From Neobacillus drentensis NBRC 102427 (GTDB taxonomy: Bacteria; Bacillota; Bacilli; Bacillales; Cytobacillaceae): a stretch of 64,000 nucleotides of DNA. The notes under the pieces were generated by a model that saw nothing but the letters and a program-made list of their open reading frames with translations, had not been told where the DNA came from and did not search any database. Both the position numbers and the translations under genes were made by a program. The stretch is from NCBI RefSeq assembly GCF_001591445.1, contig NZ_BCUX01000005.1, positions 1 through 64,000 on the forward strand. Direction: 5' to 3'. Positions 8,549-17,295 of this stretch are shown here, one piece after another (position 1 is the first letter of the stretch; each line of letters opens with the position of its first letter).

Positions 8549-9544
8549 TTATTCTTCGAAAAATTCACCTAAGCTTTTCCAAGCATCATTAACTGTTAAG
8601 CCTTGAGCTTCAGCGGCCTTTTTATTAATCACAAGTTTGAGGCTGTTAGGAAGCTCTACCGGGATTTCAGAAGCCTTCTTCTTCCCGCTTAAAATGTCAG
8701 CCGCCATTACTCCGGATTGATAGCCAAGATCGAAATAGCTAAATCCGCTGGCTGCAACTGCACCTTTTTTCATGGAATCAAGTTCACCAACGAAAAGTGG
8801 AATCTTCTTGCTGTTGGCAACAGCAATTACTGAATCTAGAGCTGTAACAACTGTATTATCAGTTGGAACATAAATGGCATCAACTCGTCCAACTAATGAT
8901 TCTGCTGCTTGCTTTACTTCTGCTGTAGTTGAAACAGATACTTCTACAAGCTTAGCACCCTTCTCTTCTGCTATTTTCTTCACTTCTTTTACCTGTACAA
9001 CAGAATTTTGTTCACCGGAGTTATAGATGACTCCAATATTTTTCGCTTTCACTTCGTCTGTAATAAAGCTAATCGTTTTTTTCGTTGCCTCTGGATGGTT
9101 GTCGGTTGTACCGGTAATGTTTTTACCCGGTTTATCAAAGGATTCAACCAATCCAGCTCCCACTGGGTCTGTTACCGATGTGAAGATAATCGGAATTTCC
9201 TTGGTTGCATTCAATGCAGCAGTTGCACTTGGAGTAGCATTAGCAAAAATTAGATCGACTTTGTCGCCGACAAAATTTTTGGCAATGGTTTGTGTATTGT
9301 TCATATCTGCCTGTGCATTCTGTTCATCGTAGCTGACCTTAATTCCTTTATCCTTTAAGGCTTTTTTAAAGCCCTCAGTTGCAGCATCTAGAGATGGATG
9401 TGGTGCAAATTGAGTAATTCCAACTTTAAACTCCTTATCTGCTCCTGCTTTTTCAGAACCCCCTGCTTTTTCTTTACTTCCGCAGCCTGCAAGCAGCATC
9501 ATTCCTGCCAAGGCAACTGACAAAACTTTACCTTTGTTCTTCAT
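8549..9544 (-). CDS. ABC transporter substrate-binding lipoprotein (TrpX-like)
   Basis: A 331-residue lipoprotein: short positive N-terminus, hydrophobic stretch and lipobox LLAGC (Cys at about 21). The mature part begins with VGITQFAPHPSLDAATEGFKK and includes the conserved FTSVTDPVGAGLV and YVPTDNTVV of the PF04392 (ABC_sub_bind) family. Characterised relatives in streptococci import tryptophan; other members may bind tyrosine, phenylalanine or unrelated ligands. Location next to a tyrosine catabolic operon makes an aromatic amino acid a reasonable guess, not a demonstration. RBS GGGGGATTAAGCAAG. No T-box is seen in the 247-bp upstream region. Confidence 0.88.
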   Translation of the reverse strand: MKNKGKVLSVALAGMMLLAGCGSKEKAGGSEKAGADKEFKVGITQFAPHPSLDAATEGFKKALKDKGIKVSYDEQNAQADMNNTQTIAKNFVGDKVDLIFANATPSATAALNATKEIPIIFTSVTDPVGAGLVESFDKPGKNITGTTDNHPEATKKTISFITDEVKAKNIGVIYNSGEQNSVVQVKEVKKIAEEKGAKLVEVSVSTTAEVKQAAESLVGRVDAIYVPTDNTVVTALDSVIAVANSKKIPLFVGELDSMKKGAVAASGFSYFDLGYQSGVMAADILSGKKKASEIPVELPNSLKLVINKKAAEAQGLTVNDAWKSLGEFFEE

Positions 9545-9733
9545 CTTGCTTAATCCCCCTTAAATATCAAAATACCAATTTTCTAAAAATTTAATATATT
9601 AGAAATTATTCTAGTATTTTTTCGTAGGAAAAGCAATAGATTTGCTGAAAATATTTTTTTGCTTTAAAGCGGCATAATCCTATCGGCTTTCTTTAAATTG
9701 TTCACTTACTATTTATTCTTCTAAAAACAACAA

Positions 9734-9765
9734 AAAATGCCTTCTTTTAATATAGAAGGCATTTT
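9734..9765 (-). terminator. Terminator after small ORF
   Basis: AAAATGCCTTCT (9734-9745) pairs with AGAAGGCATTTT (9754-9765) around an eight-base loop. It follows the stop of the small gene at 9792-9920, which supports that gene being expressed. Confidence 0.8.
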
Positions 9766-9791
9766 AAGAAACTATTAGTTCAATATTATTT

Positions 9792-9920
9792 TTACCAATC
9801 ACGGGTATTTTCAAGTAAGAGATCTATTTCAACTTTTTTCACTTTATTGTTGTTTTTCTCAGATGTTAGATTTGACGTTGCTTCCAGTAATTTGTCGATA
9901 TCAATGATCATAGTTCCCAT
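9792..9920 (-). CDS. Small hypothetical protein (42 aa)
   Basis: Begins MGTMIIDIDKLLEATSN and ends LLLENTRDW. It is hydrophilic with an acidic-basic mix and no recognisable domain. The start at 9920 is chosen because CAGGAGGTTAGAA ends just before this ATG; a much longer in-frame start at 10010 has no such signal. A clean terminator follows. Together, a strong RBS and private terminator make a real small gene likely. Function unknown. Confidence 0.6.
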   Translation of the reverse strand: MGTMIIDIDKLLEATSNLTSEKNNNKVKKVEIDLLLENTRDW

Positions 9921-10083
9921 TTCTAACCTCCTGAATTTAGTCATTTTATTGCTTTGAAAGATTATTCGACTAATCCATCCTATTAATGGGGGTACTTTTT
10001 CGATTAACACAAACTTGATAAAAAAATTTGAAAAATGCTGGGAAGAAAAATGAATCTAATCCCTTCCAATCGGTTTCTTAAAA

Positions 10084-10109
10084 AATCAAGCCAAGGGTTT
10101 GGCTGGATT
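10084..10109 (-). terminator. Terminator of the antiporter gene
   Basis: AATCAAGCCA (10084-10093) pairs with TGGCTGGATT (10100-10109), one mismatch, followed on the minus strand by a T-run. Located 10 bp after the antiporter stop. Confidence 0.75.
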
Positions 10110-10118
10110 TTTATTTAC

Positions 10119-11297
10119 CTAAATTCCAATTTTACTTAATTCAGTGTTTTTCATTTCTGTTCGTTTACCGCCTTCGTTGAAAAAAAACTTCATCATTGGC
10201 GGTGTAACGATAGTAGTAATTAGGACTACCACTACTAAAACAGCAAATAATTCCTGACTGATTAAGTTTGTCTCCAAACCAATCGTCGCAATAATTAAGG
10301 CAACCTCGCCGCGCGAGACCATAGCCGCACCAATTCCAAGTGCATTCTTCCATGAAAAGTGAGCAAGTTTTGCACCTAGTGCTGCACCGATTAACTTTGT
10401 TAATATGGCTAATATACTAAAACCAATAATTAGCCCGAAATTTTTTGAGATACCGTCAAAGCTTACTGCTACCCCTATCGAGGTGAAAAATACGGGTACA
10501 AAAATGGAATAGCTGATCGTTTCCACTTTCGCAAATATTTTTTTCTTATAATTTGTTTGATTAATAGCTACCCCGGCAATGTACGCCCCAATAATAGCCG
10601 CTACACCCGTTATTTCAGCAACATAGGCAAACAGGAAGCAAATGATTAATGCACCCGAAACAAGTGACTCAGTGACTTTTAATGGTGCAAATTTCTTTAG
10701 TACCCATGGAACTACCTTCCAAGCTACTAAAATAGCACCCATGAAAAAGAGTACCTTTTTCATAATCATCATGCTTAAATTTACTTCTCCGCCGGCCATA
10801 CTCATTAAAAAGGCCAATGCGACGATGACAAGGACATCATCAATAACCGCTGCACCTAAAATCGTGGTCCCTTCTTTCGATTGCAGCTTATCTAACTCTT
10901 TAAGTGCTTGAACGGAAATACTAACACTTGTTGCAGAAAGTAATAACCCTAAAAATAATGCTTGGATAGTTGTCATATTTATCAAAATTCCAGCTACGTA
11001 ACCCAACCCTAAAGGTACAATGATTCCGCTGATACCGACAAAGGTTGACGCTTTCCAGGTCCGTCTAAATTCATTCAAATCAGTTTCCATACCGGCAATA
11101 AACATCAACAAGATGACGCCAATTTGGCTTAAATCAGCTAAGGTCTTCGTATCTGATACGAGCCCTAACACAGCAGGTCCTAAAATAACCCCTATTAACA
11201 ACTTCCCTAGAACCGAGGGCTGACCCAACTTAACACAAAGATCCCCAGCCATCTTTGAGGCAAATAAAATAATGGCTAATTCAAAAATTAATTCCAT
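10119..11297 (-). CDS. Cation/proton antiporter, CPA2 family
   Basis: A 392-residue, roughly 12-TM NapA/GerN-type antiporter without a C-terminal TrkA domain. The ion-binding AAVIDDVL (about residue 150) keeps the two adjacent aspartates seen in electrogenic Na+/H+ antiporters, and SRGEVALIIA near residue 330 is the conserved charged segment of the last transport helices. It most likely exports Na+ or K+ in exchange for H+ at the cell membrane; the ion cannot be told from sequence. RBS GGAAAGGTGATTGG. Its leader contains a strong terminator (see separate entry), suggesting control by attenuation. Confidence 0.88.
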   Translation of the reverse strand: MELIFELAIILFASKMAGDLCVKLGQPSVLGKLLIGVILGPAVLGLVSDTKTLADLSQIGVILLMFIAGMETDLNEFRRTWKASTFVGISGIIVPLGLGYVAGILINMTTIQALFLGLLLSATSVSISVQALKELDKLQSKEGTTILGAAVIDDVLVIVALAFLMSMAGGEVNLSMMIMKKVLFFMGAILVAWKVVPWVLKKFAPLKVTESLVSGALIICFLFAYVAEITGVAAIIGAYIAGVAINQTNYKKKIFAKVETISYSIFVPVFFTSIGVAVSFDGISKNFGLIIGFSILAILTKLIGAALGAKLAHFSWKNALGIGAAMVSRGEVALIIATIGLETNLISQELFAVLVVVVLITTIVTPPMMKFFFNEGGKRTEMKNTELSKIGI

Positions 11298-11327
11298 CCA
11301 ATCACCTTTCCTTAGTCAAAAATTAAA

Positions 11328-11358
11328 GGGGTCTGCTATTTTATAAACAGACCCTTTT
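11328..11358 (-). other. Second hairpin in the antiporter leader
   Basis: GGGTCTG and CAGACCC flank a loop at about 11330-11355. It sits between the strong leader terminator and the antiporter start. It may be a further leader structure. Confidence 0.5.
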
Positions 11359-11376
11359 TGAGAGAAAACAAAAAAA

Positions 11377-11417
11377 GCCTGTCAACCAAGGGACATAAAT
11401 ATCCCTTGGTGACAGGC
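11377..11417 (-). terminator. Strong terminator upstream of the antiporter
   Basis: The stem GCCTGTCAACCAAGGGA (11377-11393) pairs with TCCCTTGG-TGACAGGC (11402-11417) with one bulged base, followed by seven T on the minus strand. It could end the upstream membrane-protein transcript, but a good promoter lies between that gene and this hairpin. The hairpin is therefore also inside the antiporter 5' leader. Confidence 0.85.
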
Positions 11418-11455
11418 TCCTCCAATTATAGTAAGTTGATTATTTAATTACTCCT

Positions 11456-11484
11456 ATTATAACAAACTTTATGTTAATATTCAA
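11456..11484 (-). promoter_or_regulatory. Sigma-A-type promoter for the antiporter leader
   Basis: On the minus strand TTGAAT (11479-11484), a 17-base spacer and a consensus TATAAT (11456-11461) predict a start near 11449. The leader would be about 150 nt and would run through the terminator at 11377-11417 before reaching the antiporter start. Confidence 0.65.
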
Positions 11485-11509
11485 TAAAAATTGACCCGCA
11501 GTTAACCTA

Positions 11510-14500
11510 TTAGTCCCACTTTTTTATCTTATCTATTACCTTTTCCTTCAAACGGGTAATAAATGTCGATTCACCTTTATTCATTTTTTGCTTATTCCAT
11601 TCATTAAAGCTTGCCACTGTTATCAAGATAATACCTGCAATTAATAAATAGAACCACCACGGCATATTCCCCCAGTAGGGTCTAGTTTGCAGGAATACAT
11701 TTAATAATAATACCCCTGCTCCAACAAAGAAGTAGGACTTTATTTGCAGGAACATGCCTGAAAGCAGCGACAACAAGGAGAGTGTTCCTAAAATAAGCGC
11801 ATCATAAATTGTGTTGCTCGCTAAACCATCCTGGATTAATAATAGCGATACAATGATTAGGACTCCCCATTGAACAGCTTTCGTGATATCCGAATATTGC
11901 CCCTTTAAACAACGTCGGATGAAAATGATTAGAATAATAAATGGAAGAACAAACACTTCCCGCTCCCAAAGAGACGGAATATGAAGGTTTGCTATTATTG
12001 AATAGTATGGTTGTAATATATAGGCTCCGCCAAGTATTGTCATAAAGACAGAGAACCTTGCAGGTACTCTATTTCTTTGCCTCAAAAGTAAAACGGCAAT
12101 CAGAACGCCTGGCAGTGCTTGATTCCAGATGGATTGAATCTCGAAACTGTACATAAGGATGAAAAATAAGAATGAAACAAACGTATAGCCGTCTATTTTT
12201 GACAGGTGAATTTTCGGTCCATATATAACGAGCTTTTTGTAAATGAATGGGCCAATCATTGCTAGAACTACTCCTAATCCTCCAGACAAGAGCATTTTAT
12301 CAAGTTCATTTAATTCACTAAAATATGTGTATTCAACCGTTGCGATAAATGCTAAGAATAAGGGAACGACCCCCAGAAAATCCCATTTAATCTTATGCAA
12401 ATAAATCATTGAACCCAGAATATAGGCAAGTGTTACCAGATAAGGCAGCAAATCAAATGGATAGGTCATAGCAGTAAACAAAATGCCGATCATTGAAAAT
12501 GGGACTAAATAATATGCTGTCCGTTTCTTAAATTCATCCTTTGCGATTAGTGCAAATAGAAGAATAAAACCACTTGTGATTGGAAACTCATAATTTCCAA
12601 AATATTGATTAAGTAACTGTTCTAATCCAGTAGAAACAATAAAGAATATGGAAGTAAAACTGCCATAAAGGAAAACTTTTATTTTCCATTCTAGTATAGT
12701 CAACTTTGTGCTAAAAGCATAAACAAACATTGCTATGATAAAGCTATAACCTGAGTCTGACTGAAATGCAAACCATGTATACATGAGTGCTAATGGATAA
12801 ATGCAGTGTCCTACCCATCCAAACGCATGTGACAAACTCAAGTCATTTTTCCTAATAAGGAATGCGATTATTAGCATTATGACTGCACTCGTAGAAGCGA
12901 TAAATGAATGAGTTGTTTGATCAAAAGTAATTTTCATCATAACCGCTTGAATAATAGAAAAATACGAAAGCAATGCTGCAATACTTACTAAAAATGGGAC
13001 CCACATCGTACCAATTTTTTTATACAAGTAATAATACATGCAGATTCCAACGATCAAAACAAGCGGCTGAACCCATAATGCATTAATCGGACTTAACAAT
13101 GCATAGAAAATGGCAAATGAATAAAGAGCCTGTGAGGTATATAAAGAATTCTTATCCAATTCCTTTTCCCCAGCTTTTTTCCAAACAAAACTTGATAATA
13201 AGACCAAGATTGCAGCAATAGCAAAATTAATAGCATAACCATATAAATTAAGGTACGCGGGGAAATTAGTATTAATTTCTTCTCCAAAAGCTACGAAAGA
13301 AAAACCAAGAAAACTAGGAATTACCCATAAAGCCGCTTCCTTTAAGATCATCCTTGTTTCATTCTTATACAGCAGAAAGGCAGCAACTACAAAAAGGAAT
13401 AACATGACTCCTAGTTCCCACCATAACAGCAACGGCAAGGCAGTCACCATCGCGAGCACTATAATGGATATGCCCACGTCTCTAGAAGGAATCTGAAGAA
13501 TCCTTACATACGTTGAAAGGCGTAAGATGCCTAACACACTAAATAGGATAAAACCTGTGATTGACAACTGAAGAGAAAAATTGATTTTATCGAATGGCTG
13601 ACTCAATAAGGCAACCGTTTCATAAATTCCAGCCGCTGCAAAAAACGCGCTTAAATAAGGAAATAACTTTCTTGAAGCGTTATGGGACAAATAAATAAAG
13701 TTACCTGCAATGATAAAATAGGCAACCATGAGCACAATCGATTGATTACCTGCACGCAGGAGAATTCCTTCAAGACTAATATAAATAAATGCCAAACCGG
13801 AAATTACAGCACTTGTATATTGGAAGGCCTTATTTAATGTAAACTGATCATTCAAAGCCTTTGGAACGAAGACCATCCCAAATCCGATTAAAGCATAAAC
13901 AATCGCTCCAAAATTATCAAGGAAGCTATGTTCAATCAATTGATAGGCTCCATACACAATCATGATACTAAAAATGAAATGGTATTCTTTTCGCCCGCTC
14001 ACATACATCATCGATAAATAAATAATCGCTGTTAACAGCAGGTTGAAACTATATAAGACCTGGTTATCATATAAAAAAAGCATCATAAGTGTACAAAGAA
14101 CAAGATTAACTTGGACGTACGGAATAAATTCAATCGTAAATAATTTAAACGATTCCTTATGTTTAAACTGATGATATACAATAATAAAAATCGCATTAAA
14201 AACCATCATTCCCAGGTAAAAGAGATCAATCTTCAGATGGAAGTTCGCTAACAGAAAGGCGGTTCCTAGTGATATCGAGACATAAGTAAACCAAACAAAT
14301 AATCTGGAACCTAAGTTTTTTGCAAATAAATAGTAAACAATGATCGGCAGCAAACTCCCCAGCATTCCGAGAAGATACCGCCCCTCCCCATCTATTGATA
14401 AATATGTACCCAAAAGACCAAACCATCCGAGTGATAGAATAAAAATGGGCAAAAACAAACTTCCAAGGACACTAAAGGCAAAGGCAGTCTTTTCAATTTT

Positions 14501-14917
14501 CAATACTTTCCTGGTTAAAAAAGCAGTACCGTAAAATAATAAGGCAACGACTGCAATAGATCCACTTTTCATAAAACTGGTCATCGATTCCCAATTACTT
14601 GTGGCAACAAATAAACCACCGATTAATAAGAAAATTACACCGATATTTAATAACCAAGTAATATTCCGCTCACGAATTTCTTCCGGGGTTAACTTTTTTT
14701 TCACTTTTTGCGGTTTCTCTGGAGCAGCCACCTTACTAGCCACATTTATTTCAGTGGATGGAGGTTCTAACTCCATTTCTAACAAATCCAAATGATACTG
14801 ATGATGTGCTCTTGCCACCGTATCGACAATTGCCTCTGAAAGATAGCCCTCCTCTCGTAATAAAAATAACTCTTTTCTAAAATTTTTTCTCCGCTCTTCG
14901 CTTTGATTCGGATCCAT
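11510..14917 (-). CDS. Very large polytopic membrane protein (DUF2157-like)
   Basis: A 1135-residue protein. A short soluble N-terminus of about 90 residues (FRKELFLLREEGYLSEAIVD, a winged or helical segment, then a Lys-rich KPQKVKKKLTPEEIRERN linker) precedes roughly 35 closely packed hydrophobic helices with short loops, ending in a basic tail. The N-terminal LREEGYLSE and EIRERNITWLLNIGVIFLLIGG regions resemble DUF2157-type proteins. No catalytic motif is seen; the function is unknown and could be transport, lipid handling or envelope assembly. RBS GGTGGGGAG. It stands alone, transcribed toward the antiporter. Confidence 0.8.
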   Translation of the reverse strand: MDPNQSEERRKNFRKELFLLREEGYLSEAIVDTVARAHHQYHLDLLEMELEPPSTEINVASKVAAPEKPQKVKKKLTPEEIRERNITWLLNIGVIFLLIGGLFVATSNWESMTSFMKSGSIAVVALLFYGTAFLTRKVLKIEKTAFAFSVLGSLFLPIFILSLGWFGLLGTYLSIDGEGRYLLGMLGSLLPIIVYYLFAKNLGSRLFVWFTYVSISLGTAFLLANFHLKIDLFYLGMMVFNAIFIIVYHQFKHKESFKLFTIEFIPYVQVNLVLCTLMMLFLYDNQVLYSFNLLLTAIIYLSMMYVSGRKEYHFIFSIMIVYGAYQLIEHSFLDNFGAIVYALIGFGMVFVPKALNDQFTLNKAFQYTSAVISGLAFIYISLEGILLRAGNQSIVLMVAYFIIAGNFIYLSHNASRKLFPYLSAFFAAAGIYETVALLSQPFDKINFSLQLSITGFILFSVLGILRLSTYVRILQIPSRDVGISIIVLAMVTALPLLLWWELGVMLFLFVVAAFLLYKNETRMILKEAALWVIPSFLGFSFVAFGEEINTNFPAYLNLYGYAINFAIAAILVLLSSFVWKKAGEKELDKNSLYTSQALYSFAIFYALLSPINALWVQPLVLIVGICMYYYLYKKIGTMWVPFLVSIAALLSYFSIIQAVMMKITFDQTTHSFIASTSAVIMLIIAFLIRKNDLSLSHAFGWVGHCIYPLALMYTWFAFQSDSGYSFIIAMFVYAFSTKLTILEWKIKVFLYGSFTSIFFIVSTGLEQLLNQYFGNYEFPITSGFILLFALIAKDEFKKRTAYYLVPFSMIGILFTAMTYPFDLLPYLVTLAYILGSMIYLHKIKWDFLGVVPLFLAFIATVEYTYFSELNELDKMLLSGGLGVVLAMIGPFIYKKLVIYGPKIHLSKIDGYTFVSFLFFILMYSFEIQSIWNQALPGVLIAVLLLRQRNRVPARFSVFMTILGGAYILQPYYSIIANLHIPSLWEREVFVLPFIILIIFIRRCLKGQYSDITKAVQWGVLIIVSLLLIQDGLASNTIYDALILGTLSLLSLLSGMFLQIKSYFFVGAGVLLLNVFLQTRPYWGNMPWWFYLLIAGIILITVASFNEWNKQKMNKGESTFITRLKEKVIDKIKKWD

Positions 14918-15121
14918 AAAAAACTCCCCACCTTCATAATGGATTCCTTAAAAATCAGTATCCTTATTTTTCCTCTATAGTGTAATTTTACACTATCTAT
15001 AAATATTTTCAATATATTCTCTAAAAATCATCTCCGCAGCGACTCTTTTTTTTTAAAGGTTTTACGTTTGGGTAAAATATCTGTATGATGAATAAGATTG
15101 ACTTAAATAATGGAGGAAACT

Positions 15122-15598
15122 ATGCTTACATTTAATGAAAAATTAGCTATAATCGAATCATTTCCAGAATTGGAGCGCAAAAATGTGTCTCTTGGACGCA
15201 TCAATTTTCAATTCGAAGGCAGTATCTCAGATAAGAAAAACATTGTTTATCATTTACACCCAAATGGGAATGGATTTGTTTATGCAGGAATGTTGGAAAA
15301 TTATGATACGGATGAAAAGGGGATGGTCAATATTCGTGATTTCTCCGATGAACAGCTCCGTAAAGTGCTAAAACAATCGATTCAAGCCCTATCTCCAGTC
15401 GAGAAAACAACGACGGAAGAAGCAATTATCGGTGATTCAAAGGAGGAACGCTGGGTCGATAGTGAGAAAAATCTCCTCGTTTTAATTAATGAAAATGATT
15501 CTTGGAATATATATTTTGGCCTGAACCTTGATGCAAGTTTTGATACCTATGAGGAAGCAGAGACGTTTCTTCAGGAAGAAGGATTTACTAGAAAGTAA
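15122..15598 (+). CDS. Hypothetical protein (158 aa)
   Basis: A soluble acidic protein beginning MLTFNEKLAIIESFPELERK. It contains NIVYHLHPNGNGFVYAGML and ends with a second half (EERWVDSEKNLLVLINENDSW...) rich in aromatic and charged residues, typical of a small alpha/beta domain. No family is recognised with certainty. Start chosen at 15122, five bases after TGGAGGA; the ATG at 15110 overlaps that site. Convergent with the HD-domain gene, sharing a terminator. Confidence 0.75.
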   Translation: MLTFNEKLAIIESFPELERKNVSLGRINFQFEGSISDKKNIVYHLHPNGNGFVYAGMLENYDTDEKGMVNIRDFSDEQLRKVLKQSIQALSPVEKTTTEEAIIGDSKEERWVDSEKNLLVLINENDSWNIYFGLNLDASFDTYEEAETFLQEEGFTRK

Positions 15599-15614
15599 AT
15601 CTAAATCTATAAAC

Positions 15615-15644
15615 AAAGGCGATGCATCTAATGCACCGCCTTTT
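15615..15644. terminator. Bidirectional terminator
   Basis: AAAGGCGATGCAT pairs with ATGCACCGCCTTT, with T-run on the plus side. It lies between convergent genes. Confidence 0.8.
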
Positions 15645-15651
15645 CTTTAGT

Positions 15652-16164
15652 CTATATTATTTCATTGTCAATCCATTCGTCTAAACGGATAATGCTTTGT
15701 TTTGCACGTTCATATTCAATGGTTCGGTAATGGTGCATGCCGCCTTCTTCTTCATCTTTTTCATCTGCCCATTTAACAATTTGTTGTAACGGGGTTCGAA
15801 CGATATCGTTTGATGGGAGAAAAGAGTCAGTATGAAATAAAATAGCGAGGGCAATTGTTTTTGCTTTGATTGGGTTTTCACCGAGTCGAATTAGGAGCTT
15901 ATGTGCCCGCTCTGCCCCTTTTATTGGATGAATATCGTTTTGTTTGTATAGGTCATAATCCCATTTACCATTTTTATACCATGTATAATGGCCCATATCA
16001 TGGAGCAGGCCTGCTTTTGCGGCAATATCCACATCTAAATTATGCTCTTTTCCTAACTGGAAGGCGTGATAAGCGACAGCAATCGCATGGGCAAGACCTG
16101 AGCGGTTCAAATATTTTTGGGCAATATGATGTTCAAATATATTTAATAGGGTAACGTCTCTCAT
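15652..16164 (-). CDS. HD-domain phosphohydrolase family protein
   Basis: A 170-residue protein with the HD-superfamily metal motif: GLAHAIAVAYHAFQLG (first His), AKAGLLHDMGHYTW (the HD pair, about residue 50) and further histidines in IHPIKGAERAHKL and LFHTDSF. The family hydrolyses phosphate esters or nucleotides; the substrate is unknown. RBS TAGGAGAGATCGC. A single gene. Confidence 0.85.
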   Translation of the reverse strand: MRDVTLLNIFEHHIAQKYLNRSGLAHAIAVAYHAFQLGKEHNLDVDIAAKAGLLHDMGHYTWYKNGKWDYDLYKQNDIHPIKGAERAHKLLIRLGENPIKAKTIALAILFHTDSFLPSNDIVRTPLQQIVKWADEKDEEEGGMHHYRTIEYERAKQSIIRLDEWIDNEII

Positions 16165-16249
16165 GCGATCTCTCCTAACTTTTTCAAAATAATTATTTTA
16201 TCTATTATATGATAACAATTGGTACATGGCTATTTTTTATAAAAAAAAA

Positions 16250-16275
16250 GCAGAAGGCATCTAAATGCCCTCTGT
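16250..16275 (-). terminator. Terminator of the nuclease lipoprotein gene
   Basis: GCAGAAGGCAT (16250-16260) pairs with ATGCCCTCTGT (16265-16275), one mismatch, then nine T on the minus strand. Confidence 0.85.
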
Positions 16276-16293
16276 TCAATTGAAGAAAATATC

Positions 16294-17199
16294 TCATCTC
16301 TTAGACTTTCTGTATCCCTTATCCTGTGCTTCTTTTTCTGAACAAAACCAGACGATATTGTCGGTGGTAGAGTCATAAAAACTCCCACCCGGTACATGGT
16401 AGATATGGGAATTCGCGTTCCCTTTAATCTTGCTTTTACAATCTAAGTTTGTTTCTTGATCATCACTTGGGTTATTTTGATAGTTGTTCTCTGAAGGAGC
16501 TTTTGAATTTGTACTTGTATCTTTCGGTTTGTCAACAGCATCTGTATTATACCCATTCTCTTGAGCATAATTTTCAATCGACCAGATTCCCACACCTTTT
16601 TTTTGTGCTTTCTTTTGGATTGCATAAAATTCATCTACATATTGGGTATTTGGCGCATAAATGTAAGCCACACGAGCTAGTCCTTGTTCAAGCAGCATTT
16701 CATTAAACATTTTTCCATTGACATAAATATAGGCAAGTAAGCGCCCATATTTATCTCGGCCATCCCCTATACCAGGTTCAATTTCAACTTTGGTCCCAAC
16801 GGGGAGAATTTTTTGGGTATACGCGGATGCTTCCGGTCCAAATGGCTGAACCCCTAACCGAGGGTGATGTGTTTCAGGAGTATCAACACAAAGCATTCTT
16901 ACCTTTTCAATTTTTCCATTAAGGCTAATATTAATGGTATCTCCATCGACATTCTTAACGATGGTTGCAGGGAGTAATTTTTTATTAGTGATTTTCGATT
17001 TAGCAGGTACTTCTGTTTGAGATTGTGATTGAGCCTTTGGTTCGTTCGTTTCATTTGTGTGATCTTCATTGTTTTTTACAACGGAGGAAGTTTTATCTTC
17101 ACTTTTTACTTTAGTTGGTTCAGTTCCAGAGCAACCTCCGAGTAGAATAGGGATCATTACAATTAGAGAAAATATTAATTGGAGAAATCCTTTGTTCAT
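16294..17199 (-). CDS. Thermonuclease-family lipoprotein with C-terminal Cys/His module
   Basis: A secreted, lipid-anchored nuclease. The signal peptide ends in lipobox LGGC (Cys about 23). A Ser/Thr/Glu/Lys-rich linker follows. The staphylococcal-nuclease domain (about 75-215) keeps VDGDTI, VRMLCVDTPET (catalytic Arg and Glu region) and DKYGRLLAYIYV (second Arg). After a Pro/Asn-rich linker, the last 50 residues (CKSKIKGNANSHIYHVPGG...VWFCSEKEAQDKGYRKSKR, two segments) form a small Cys/His module of the type found at the C-terminus of such surface nucleases. About 301 residues. It probably degrades extracellular nucleic acid for nutrient uptake. Confidence 0.88.
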   Translation of the reverse strand: MNKGFLQLIFSLIVMIPILLGGCSGTEPTKVKSEDKTSSVVKNNEDHTNETNEPKAQSQSQTEVPAKSKITNKKLLPATIVKNVDGDTINISLNGKIEKVRMLCVDTPETHHPRLGVQPFGPEASAYTQKILPVGTKVEIEPGIGDGRDKYGRLLAYIYVNGKMFNEMLLEQGLARVAYIYAPNTQYVDEFYAIQKKAQKKGVGIWSIENYAQENGYNTDAVDKPKDTSTNSKAPSENNYQNNPSDDQETNLDCKSKIKGNANSHIYHVPGGSFYDSTTDNIVWFCSEKEAQDKGYRKSKR

Positions 17200-17255
17200 A
17201 ACTAGTACCCCTTAGAATGATTTATTCCATCTATTTTATTAAAAATCAAAAATAA

Positions 17256-17288
17256 AAAGAGAGAAGTTAGCGATTCTCCTCTCTCTTT
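17256..17288 (-). terminator. Terminator of ltaS
   Basis: AAAGAGAGAA (17256-17265) pairs with TTCTCCTCTCTCTTT (17274-17288), with a small bulge. It follows the ltaS stop. Confidence 0.7.
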
Positions 17289-17295
17289 GATAATG

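Noticed and set aside
9545-9733. T-box in front of the TrpXYZ-type importer
   Set aside because: No AGGTGGCACC-like core and no terminator between a promoter and the start codon.
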